64,000 bases of DNA from Neocallimastix lanati (nom. inval.) (lineage: Eukaryota; Neocallimastigomycota; Neocallimastigomycetes; Neocallimastigales; Neocallimastigaceae): contig JACVTC010000022.1 in NCBI GenBank assembly GCA_016946835.1, positions 1,112,001 through 1,176,000 of the forward strand. The letters are read 5' to 3'. Each line of letters starts with the position of its first letter. Positions within the stretch are counted from its first letter, which is position 1. The notes below the pieces were generated by a model. It saw only the letters and a list, made by a program, of their open reading frames with translations, was not told the origin of the DNA and searched no databases. Made by a program: the position numbers and the translations under genes. Shown here in pieces: positions 55,036-64,000 of this stretch.

Positions 55036-57059
55036 GTAACACAATATATTATAAAGAATAATTGTATCCACATTTTTAATTTTATATATATAATATTAAA
55101 TAATTATAAATAATAATTTCAATTAAATGCATTTTTTATTAAATATATATATATATATATATTTAATATAATTATAAGATGTGGGTTAATATATTATTAC
55201 CAAAAGAAATGAATTCATTATGGAAACATGAGCTCTATGCACCATTAAATACACCATCCTTTACATTTACAGTTGATTTCTGCCCATTATGTAAGTATAC
55301 TACCAATATTATAATAATAATACTAACCTCTCTTTTTATTATAATTAATAAATATAATATTAAAAGAAAAAATATATCATTAAAAATTTTAATTATAGTT
55401 AACACTTTATAATTAATAAAATAAAATATATACATATATATATATATATATATATTTAAATTTTAATGTCATTTTTAATAAATATATTATTTTAATATAT
55501 ATATACTCATTTAGTGGTATTATTATATAAAGGAATTATTATGGGTGTAAGTCAATCTTTATCCTTAAAATGTAGTATGGAAATTGTATACTTTAAGCCA
55601 GACAAGAAATCGCATCTTTTCCTTCCATATTTTATAAAATATTTATTATCAAATAAGTAAAAATAATTAATATAATATATATATATATGAAATTTATTTT
55701 TACAACTAATAAATAAAACATGAATAATATCATTATTAGTAGTATTAGTAATCGTAATAATTGTAGTAATAGTAATAGTAGTAATAGAAGTAGTAGTAGT
55801 AGTAATAAGTGAAAACAAATTCATTTATATATATTATAATATTCATTCCTTTTATATTTATAATATTTTATTATATTATTATTATTAGTTTATATGATGA
55901 AGCGGTTAGATTTGTTGATTGCTTCCAAAATCTTGAATACTTTGGTCATGCCTTGGAATTATTATTACATTATGTCTTGGAAGAAGAAGTTGAAAATAGA
56001 AAGCATGGTGGTAAAGGTAAGAAATCAAAATAAAGTTTAATATATATATATATATATATATAACAATAATAATAAATTGAATTAAATCCTTTTTCTTAAA
56101 AAAAAAAAAAATAGTAATATTAATTATTAATAATTAATAAAAATATAGGTGAATTATTATCACTTGTTATTAAATTTATTAAAAATTATAATCAATACTT
56201 CGATATTATTGTTCAATGTGCAAGAAAAACTGAAGTTTTGGTTTGGGAATATTTCTTTTCTATTGTTGGAGATCCAAAAATATTATTCAAAGTAATAAAA
56301 TATTTAAGATATATTCATATTAATATTAAGTATTATTTTTTTATTAAGAATTGAATAATTATTTAATATAATATATATATCTTTTATTTTTTTTTTTTTT
56401 TTTTTTTTTATTTTATTTTATTTTATTTTATTTTTTATATATATTTATAGCAATGTATTAGTGATGGCCGCTTAAGAACAGCCACTTCATATCTAATTAT
56501 TATTCAAACATTAGAACCACTTGAAGTTAGTGAAAAGGTAATGATTTTCTAATTATCAACTATAATATTTTATAATAAATAAATATATAAAAATAAATAT
56601 GTATTTAATATATATGTATATATAAATAATTAACATAATTATTTTTTTTTTTTTTATCTAATCAAGATGGCTGTTGATTTATTGGAAAAAGCTTTTGAAA
56701 TGGAAGATTATAATGTAAAATTATTTTAAATTATATATAATATATTTACTATGATTAAAATAAAAAAAAAAAAAAAAAAAAAAGTTTTCTTATTTCTTAT
56801 ATTAATAGTACTTTTAACTTTTTTTTTTCCTTTATTGTATATAATAATTATTATTATTATCCATTTATTACATTAAATCAGTTATGTCAAGAGTTAATTA
56901 GATTCCTTTCAACCATCAATGGTACTTTTATTTTTTTTATTTTTTTTTTTTTTTTTTAATTTGTGCTCTATTATTATTTTAATTATTAATAAATATACTA
57001 GATTTGAACAAAATTAAAAAAAAAAATAATAATAATAATAATAATAATAAAAATACAAG

Positions 57060-57100
<41 letters not shown>

Positions 57101-57284
57101 AATTATTATTATTGTTAATATTATTATTATTATCTAATAGATTCAGGATATATACTATTTTCAAAATATACTAAAAATTCAGATTCTACTGAAAATTTAC
57201 CAATAGAAAATTTGTAAATCTTTACCCTTTTTTAATCTATCCTTAATTACAAAATTTAATATATATATCCTAATTTTTTCTTTT

Positions 57285-57315
<31 letters not shown>

Positions 57316-57842
57316 GGTTAAAAATAAAATAGAAACATAAATGAAAATAAAAATATGGATGAAGAAAATGAAGAAACTAACAAACAACAAGAAGACGATA
57401 ATGATGATAATGAAAATAATTCTAATGAAAATGAAAATGAAAATGATGATGAATATTCTGAAGGTAAAAAAATTATGGAATTAAATAAACTTGGTGAAAA
57501 GAAAGAAAAACAATCAAAATCTATTATCGAATCTGATTTAGTAAGGAAATCATTAAAAAAAATAATAAAAAATTAAATTAAATTATAACAATTATAAAAA
57601 TTTTAATTATTAATAAAAATAATAATAATAATATCAATAACTAAACTTTTTTTATTATATATATATATATTTTTCTATTTAATTTTATTTTTTAACATAA
57701 TATATTAGATTCATATTGAAGATTTAATTATAAAACAAACCTTTTCATTATTATCACAAAATAAAATACGATCAGTTGGTAAAATAGCAAGACTTTTAGG
57801 ATTTCCATTAAAAGAATGGCTTATAGAGGAAAGGTATATTGA

Positions 57843-57907
<65 letters not shown>

Positions 57908-58092
57908 TATAACAAATATAAAGCAATAGTTTATTTTTCTTTTTTTGCTTTATTTTTATTTTTATTTTTAATTTTTCTAATAATATTAATTAAATATAAA
58001 TTATCTACGTATATAAACAAAAATATAAAAATAAAAATAAACATAAAAAATTATTAATATTTAAAAAATAAATATATTAAATATATTAAAAA

Positions 58093-58140
<48 letters not shown>

Positions 58141-58338
58141 TATCATATATATATATATATATATTTATAAAGAAGTGAAAATAATAAATTTGAAATTGAA
58201 AATTGGAATGAAGCTTTTATATCTTTACATGAACAATTTAAATGGCCACTTCCAGGTAATTAAATTTTTTTATATAAATTTATTACATAAAGAATTTTAT
58301 TTTGTTTTGTTTTGTTTTGTTTTTACTTTATTTTATTT

Positions 58339-58411
<73 letters not shown>

Positions 58412-58829
58412 TAAAAAGATGATATTATTTCTGTAAAGAATTATATTCAAGATTATATAGAAAATATATTAATAATAGAAAGAGAGGAAGAAAATTCAAA
58501 TACTACTGAAGATAATGATCGACAAAATGAATCTAAAAACTTTATAAAGAAAAGAGGAAATTCATCTAATATTCATATTCCAATCACTAATAGATCCGTT
58601 CATAATGAAATTGATGAAATAAAGTTTGTATAATTATATAATTATTTTTATATAAAAAATTTTAATAATAAAAATAAAAATAAAAAAAAAAAAAAAAAAA
58701 AAATGAAAAATAAATAATTAAAATTAAATATTAAAAATTTAATATTAAAAATTATAATAATAATAATAATTTATAATAAAATATATATATATTTATTTAT
58801 TTTATTTATTAATAATATTTATATATTAT

Positions 58830-58862
<33 letters not shown>

Positions 58863-59148
58863 ATTGTTGTTGTATAAATTTTATAGTTTCTTAATACATA
58901 TATTCCAAGAATTAAAAATGAATGACTGGGTTTTATTATTAGCTTCATTATCATTTAATATTCAAGCAATTATTAATACTTTATTAAGTAGTGAAAATCA
59001 AAATGTCCTTTTAGAAAATTTAAAGGAAGTATTATTAAATTCTAAAGGTAAAGGATATCCTCCACTTTATTCAGCTATTAATGATATATTAGAAAAAGAA
59101 GAGCAACGTCGTAAAAAAAAAGAAGATGATGAAGAAGAAGAAGAATAA
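49809..59148 (+). CDS. RIC1: RIC1 homologue (Rab GEF complex subunit, Golgi trafficking)
   Basis: Thirty-exon model, about 1247 aa: 49809-50000, 50217-50324, 50556-50722, 50901-51037, 51237-51477, 51948-52193, 52356-52407, 52566-52623, 52789-52853, 53107-53220, 53335-53373, 53522-53632, 53721-53810, 53979-54138, 54372-54473, 54620-54696, 54871-54999, 55179-55290, 55515-55656, 55889-56016, 56149-56291, 56451-56537, 56667-56714, 56882-56921, 57141-57213, 57333-57540, 57709-57833, 58173-58255, 58419-58623, 58887-59148. All junctions are GT-AG and frames agree throughout. The start MYYATGSPK resembles the MYFLSGWPK start of animal RIC1. The propeller region has [21 protein letters not shown] and [20 protein letters not shown]. 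The C-terminal RIC1 domain has [17 protein letters not shown] and [15 protein letters not shown]. In yeast, Ric1 with Rgp1 activates Ypt6/Rab6 at the Golgi. An Asn/Glu-rich insert (exon 26) interrupts the C-terminal half. Confidence 0.92.
51480..51523. repeat. Poly-A tract in RIC1 intron 5
   Basis: A run of about 44 starting two bases after the donor GT. Similar homopolymers sit in introns 8 (52752-52787), 17 (55010-55035), 24 (57062-57098) and 27 (57854-57885). Confidence 0.9.
58340..58412. repeat. (ATA)n microsatellite in RIC1 intron 28
   Basis: About 70 bp of AAT repeats ending a few bases before the splice acceptor at 58418. A second array lies in intron 27 (about 58087-58140). Confidence 0.9.
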
Positions 59149-59353
59149 AATTAAAATTAAAAATTAAAATAATAAATAATAAATAATAAATAATAAATAA
59201 TAAATAATAAATAAAACGAATAATAATAGGAATTAAAATTAAAATATATATAATATTATGTATATTTTATTATCATCTCTTTCATATATAAAGAAATAGA
59301 AAGAAATAGAAATAAAAAAAAAAAAAAAATAATAATAATAATAATAATAATAA

Positions 59354-59423
<70 letters not shown>

Positions 59424-59690
59424 TTTATTAAAAAAAAAAAAAAAAAATATCAAATACCAAAATATAAAAATTCCCATATTTGTTAAATCTTACATATATA
59501 ATCTACTTTCTAAGTTAATGACTATAAAACAAATAAAAAATTACAAATTAATAATAATAAATAAATAAAAATAAAAATAAAAACACCGTAAATTCGCTTT
59601 AAACTTTTTAATTAATTTTATCTACTTATACATTTTTTCCTTAATTATTTTTTAACTTTATTATTTATTTATGTTTTTATTTATTCGCAT

Positions 59691-59741
<51 letters not shown>

Positions 59742-59772
59742 ATTGAATTTATAATTTTCAGAAATTTTATTT

Positions 59773-59822
<50 letters not shown>

Positions 59823-60211
59823 TTTCTTTTTTTTTTTTTTTTTTTTAAGTTTTTGTTTTTTTTTTTGTTTATAATTTCCATTTAAGGAAAATTTAATTAT
59901 AAAAAAGAAAATAAAAACCAATAGTTACGAATGATTTTTTAAGAATTTGAAAAAGATTTACGTGATGAATAATTTATAAATTTTTTAAATAATTTAAATA
60001 TGTTTAAATGTTCTCTTGTATATGATTTATATTTACTATTTTTGATTGATATTTTTTTTCCTTTCTATATATAATATATATATTTTTTTTTTATTTTTTT
60101 ATTTTTATTTTTATAAAAATTAAAAAAAAAAAATAAAAAAAAAACTATAAAATAGTTGTTTTATTATTTTATATATATTGAGTTATACAAAATAAATTAT
60201 TTTTTATTTAT
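59149..60211. other. Intergenic spacer between convergent RIC1 and endoplasmin genes
   Basis: Holds AATAAATAAT repeats (59165-59215), an (AAT)n array (59328-59422), a poly-A run of about 43 (59695-59738) and (TTTA)n (59776-59818). No gene is seen. Both flanking genes end here, so it should contain two transcript ends. Confidence 0.6.
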
Positions 60212-62980
60212 TTATAATTCATCTTTAACGTTAGCTTCTTCCTTCTTTTCTTCCTTTTCTTCTTCATCACCGACATCTTCAATAGCTTCGGTTTTAGTTT
60301 CCTTTTCTTCATCTTCTACAACATTAGAATCTTCTTTTTCATCTTCAACTTCTTCAGTTGTGGCTTCCTTTTCTTTTCCATCAGCTTCTTCATCATTTTC
60401 AGCATCACCATCCTTTTTAGCCTTAGTAGACTTCTTCTTCTTCTTACCAGCCTTAGCGGCAGCTTCTGGATCAGCGTATTCTGGAGCTGGTTTACTTTCA
60501 AATTCAACCTTCTTAGATAATTCAACACCAAGGTTCTTTCTCAAGATACGATCAATACGATCAGCAAACTTCTTATTATCCTTAATAGAGTAACCAGAAC
60601 GTAACATAGCAGTTTCAAATAAGACCATAGATAATTCTTCAGTGGCCTTGTTTGTTTTACCATCGTTAACCTTTTCTAAAAGTGATTCAATAACTGGGTG
60701 CTTTGGATTAATTTCCATATGCTTACGTTGACCTGAATAAATAATTTTCATGTATTGATCTTGAGTTGGAATAGCTTGAGCATTCATAAGACGTTCCATG
60801 TTTCCGGACCAGCCGTATTCGTTAGCAACAATAGCACATGGACTCTTAGTAAGACGGTTAGAAACAGTAACACTTTCAATGTGATCCTTTAAAGTTTCCT
60901 TTAAGTAATCAGCTAATGGCTTGAATTTTTCATTCATAGACTTGAAGTATTCTTCAGTTTCTTCATCTTCATCACCAAACTTTAAACCAACCTTGGCAAT
61001 ATCTTGGAACTTCTTACCTTCGTATTCTGGCATACTACTGAAAACATATTCATCAATTGGTTCTGGGCAGTATAAAACTTCGTAACCACGATTAACAACA
61101 TTTTCAATAAATGGAGACTTCTTAATTTCTTCAAGAGATGGACCAGTTAAGTAGTAAATTTGTTCTTGACCCTTACGCATACGGCTAATGTAATCTTGTA
61201 AAGTGACTAACTTCTTGCCGTGGGAAGAGTTGAAACGTAATAACTTAGCTATTTTATTTCTGTGAGTATGATCTTCAACAACACCAAGCTTGATAGAAGT
61301 GCCAAATTCCTTCATGAAAGTGTTGTACTTTTCTTCATTCTTTTGTAACTTAGTAAACATTTCAATAGCCTTAGAAACAACCTTCTTTTGAATAACCTTT
61401 AAAATTGGTTGATGTTGAATAGTTTCACGAGAAACGTTTAATGGGAAATCATCAGAATCGACTAAACCACGAACGAAAGATAACCATCTTGGAATAAAGT
61501 CTGGCATTTCATCAGTAATAAAAATACGCTTAACATATAACTTAATTGGACTGATATTTTCATTAATATGAGTCATAAATTCTTGTGGAGCCTTACTTGG
61601 AATATATAATAAGCAACGGAAATCAGTTTCTCCTTCAGCTCTAAAATGAATATGGGCTAATGGATCATCACTAGCTCTTGCAAAAGCTTGATAGAAATCA
61701 ACATATTCTTCCTTAGAAATATCTTTTGGCTTTCTAGTCCAAATTGGCTTGTTTTCATTCATAAGTTCCCACTTGGTAACAGTCTTTTCAACCTTTCTAA
61801 ACTTTGGCTTCTTTTCTTCATCTTCGACATCTTCGACATCATCTTCTTCATCATCCTTCTTTTCATCAGCAACTTCAGTTGATTCTTCTTCAATTGGTTC
61901 ATTAATAGTTTCGGTAGTAGTGGTCCAAAGGTAAATTGGGAAATTAATAAATTGAGAATATTTAGTAATAAGATCACGAAGATTATCATCTTCAACATAT
62001 TCTAAAGCATCTTCACGAAGATTCAAGGTAATTTCAGTTCCACGACCTAAAGTATTACCTCTTGGATCTTTGTAAACTTTAAAACCATTTTCGGCATCGG
62101 ATTCCCAAATGTATTGATCATCATCATTATGTTTAGAAACAACAGTAACCCAATCAGCGACTAAGAAAGCACTGTAGAAACCAACACCGAATTGACCAAT
62201 AAGGGAGGAGTCAGCAGTTTCTTCATCTTCCATAGCTTTTAAAAATTCAGATGTACCAGACTTAGCAATAGTACCTAAGTTATTAATTAAATTATCCTTA
62301 GTCATACCAATACCGGTATCAGTTATAACAAGTTTCTTATTTTCTGGATCTGCCTTAATAGTAATGTTTAAATGTGGATTAGTAACAAGAGCTTTATCAT
62401 CAGTTAAAGCTAAGAATCTAATCTTATCTAAGGCATCTGAACCATTAGAAATAAGTTCACGAAGGAAAATTTCCTTATTCTTGTAAATAGAGTTAATAAT
62501 AAGTTTCATAAGTCTGTTAACTATTTATTTCATATATAATGAAATGGTTTATTAAATTTCATATAAATAATTTAAATATTTCAATAAAAAAAATAAAAAA
62601 AAAAAAAACTTAGTATTTAGTAAACAAATACATTAAATAATTTTTACTTATATTTTTATTAATATTTGTATATTCTAAATAATGAAATGAAATATAGAAA
62701 TATTTATTTTTCAATAACTTTATTTCTATATATATTTTTTTACACTTATTTTTATTTTTATTTAACAATCGCATTATTAAATTTAATTTCAAACAATTTA
62801 TAATATATATATTTTTTCTTAATGTTTATATTATTAAAATATACCTTCAGTTTCGAAAGCGTGAGTTTCAGCTCCTTCTTTAGCTTTCTCCATAGTTTCA
62901 GCTTCAGCTTCAGCCTTAACGGCTACAGCAAAAAAAACAACTAAAGTAACTAAATATTTTAATAGAGATTTTATATTCAT
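60212..62980 (-). CDS. Endoplasmin (GRP94), ER-resident Hsp90 chaperone
   Basis: Two exons on the minus strand: 62845-62980 and 60212-62520, giving 814 aa. Exon 1 encodes a signal peptide (MNIKSLLKYLVTLVVFFAVA) and a Glu/Ala-rich pre-N segment. The split codon joins AFETE to VNRLMKLIINSIYKNKEIFL, restoring the Hsp90 N-terminus. The ATPase motifs are present: LRELISN (Glu67, Asn71), DTGIGM (Asp113) and GQFGVGFYSAFLVAD. An acidic charged linker and the middle-domain PLNVSRETIQ follow, then YGWSGNMERLMNAQA, whose GWSGNMER is the GRP94 form (cytosolic Hsp90 has GWTANMER). The protein ends in a Lys/Glu-rich tail and KDEL, the ER retrieval signal, in place of MEEVD. GRP94 folds secreted and membrane proteins in the ER lumen. 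Less A/T-biased codons suggest strong expression. Confidence 0.95.
62521..62844 (-). other. Single intron of the endoplasmin gene
   Basis: On the minus strand it begins GTATAT (phase 1) and ends ATAG. It separates the signal-peptide exon from the chaperone body. Without splicing, exon 1 would end at a stop after 48 residues and the remaining ORF would lack a signal peptide. Confidence 0.85.
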
Positions 62981-64000
62981 TTTGAACGATTTTAATTTTT
63001 ATTTTTGTTTAATAAATATTATTTCTTCTTCTTATTTTTTTTTTTATTTATTTATTTTGATTTAATTTTATTTTATGTTATTTATTTTATTTATTTTTTT
63101 TTTTCTTTTTTTTTTTTAATTATCAAAATTAAAATCCTTTTATTTTTAAGTACTTTTTTATTTTGCTTTATTTTATTTATTTATTTATTTAAATAATTAT
63201 TTACAAATCAATTGCAAACTCTTATCAATTTCTTTATTGACTTTTTAAATTTATTTTAAACTTCTTCAATACAAAATTATATATTTTTTACAATTTTATA
63301 TTATATTAAAAGCCGATAACTATAAAAAAATAAAAATCTATTTTATATTATTAAAAATATAATAAAATATAAAATAAACTTTAAAAAAAGTAACTATAAA
63401 AAAAATTAAATCTTTTTTATTTAAAAAAATATAATCTTTTTTAATAAAATAAAAGAAATATAATAATAAGAGAAGAAAAAAAAAGAAAATTTTATATCTT
63501 TTATAGACTTTTTTTTTTTTTTCTATTATATCTTTCTTACTTAATCAATAATAGTTTTTTGTATTTAATAAAATTAAAATTTTTATATATTTTTTTTTAA
63601 ATTATATTATTTATTTATTTATTTACTTATTTAATTATCTATTTAATTATTTATTTGTTTATTAATTTATTTATTTATTTATCTATCTATTTATTTATTA
63701 TATCCTATATAATATATAATACACTAGAATATATTATATAATATATTAACTTTAAGAAAAAAAGCGTTGATTTCAAATAATTTCTATCTAATATATTTTA
63801 AAATTATCAATTATTCATATTAAAAATATATTATAAAATATATATTAAATAAGTTATTTAATATATTATATATCTATATTTAATTTTGTTTTAAAATCAA
63901 AGTGAAGTTTAATAAAAAAAAAAAAAAAAGAAAAGCCGTCAAAAAACTTGAAAGAAAATATAAAAAGAATAAAAAAGACATTTAAAAATGAAATAAAATA
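62981..64000. other. Upstream region of the endoplasmin gene
   Basis: AT-rich, with TTTA and TTTTA arrays (63035-63110, 63600-63700) and A tracts. It must contain the endoplasmin promoter. I see no clear heat-shock or unfolded-protein-response element, no ORF and no RNA gene. Confidence 0.5.

Noticed and set aside
60212-62509. Cytosolic Hsp90 starting at the internal ATG (62509)
   Set aside because: This start would remove the conserved N-terminal segment. Exon 1 with a signal peptide joins in phase, and the C-terminus is KDEL, not MEEVD.
62834-62980. Independent 48-residue secreted peptide gene
   Set aside because: Its end coincides with a GT donor, and the spliced frame continues perfectly into endoplasmin.

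Overview
The window looks like nuclear DNA of a very AT-rich fungus, most likely an anaerobic gut fungus (Neocallimastigomycota) or a close zoosporic relative. This is an inference from four things: extreme AT bias with long poly-A/T and (TTA)n/(TTTA)n tracts, many short GT-AG introns, Asn/Gln/Ser-rich proteins, and a gene set that mixes fungal-type architectures with genes typical of flagellated eukaryotes. No species can be fixed from the sequence alone.

Layout. (1) 1-4923, +: 3' part of a large Q/S/E/K-rich protein ending in gelsolin-like domains, at least 5 exons. (2) 7276-13016, +: ten-exon ROCK-type AGC kinase of about 1518 aa with kinase, coiled coil, a PH domain split by a C1 zinc finger, and an extra coiled coil in the split. 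(3) About 13.66-30.78 kb: a giant inverted repeat. Each arm (about 3.8 and 4.2 kb) carries one copy of a secreted repeat protein gene, at 16056-17108 (+) and 26940-27932 (-). The 9 kb between them is a nest of mobile elements: an intact 5.4 kb LINE with 14-bp target-site duplications (17734-23128), a 5'-truncated relative (about 23.42-24.28 kb) and an unassigned less AT-rich island (25.29-25.82 kb). The right arm is interrupted by a tRNA-derived SINE (29750-30198) with a 13-bp duplication; the left arm has the empty site. (4) 32110-36262, -: seven-exon CDKL-family kinase with a long Asn-rich tail. (5) 36.3-44.4 kb: repeats, a second SINE-like insertion (41748-42167) and decayed coding sequence (37.99-39.55 kb). 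(6) 44397-46409, +: single-pass membrane protein with an SH3 domain. (7) 46.9-48.2 kb: remains of another LINE. (8) 49809-59148, +: RIC1 homologue reconstructed as 30 exons and about 1247 aa. (9) 60212-62980, -: two-exon endoplasmin (GRP94, ER Hsp90) with signal peptide and C-terminal KDEL.

The multi-exon genes were assembled by hand from GT-AG sites. Each model keeps an open frame and matches the order of family motifs. The host genes do not form a pathway cluster. They fit general eukaryotic functions: actin dynamics (gelsolin protein, ROCK), cilium or cell-cycle type signalling (CDKL), Golgi traffic (RIC1), ER folding (GRP94) and cell-surface biology (SH3 membrane protein, secreted repeat proteins). 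The most notable items are the inverted-repeat/TE nest, the ROCK variant, the fungal GRP94, the young LINE with a structured 5' end, and two SINE-like elements that share a core motif.
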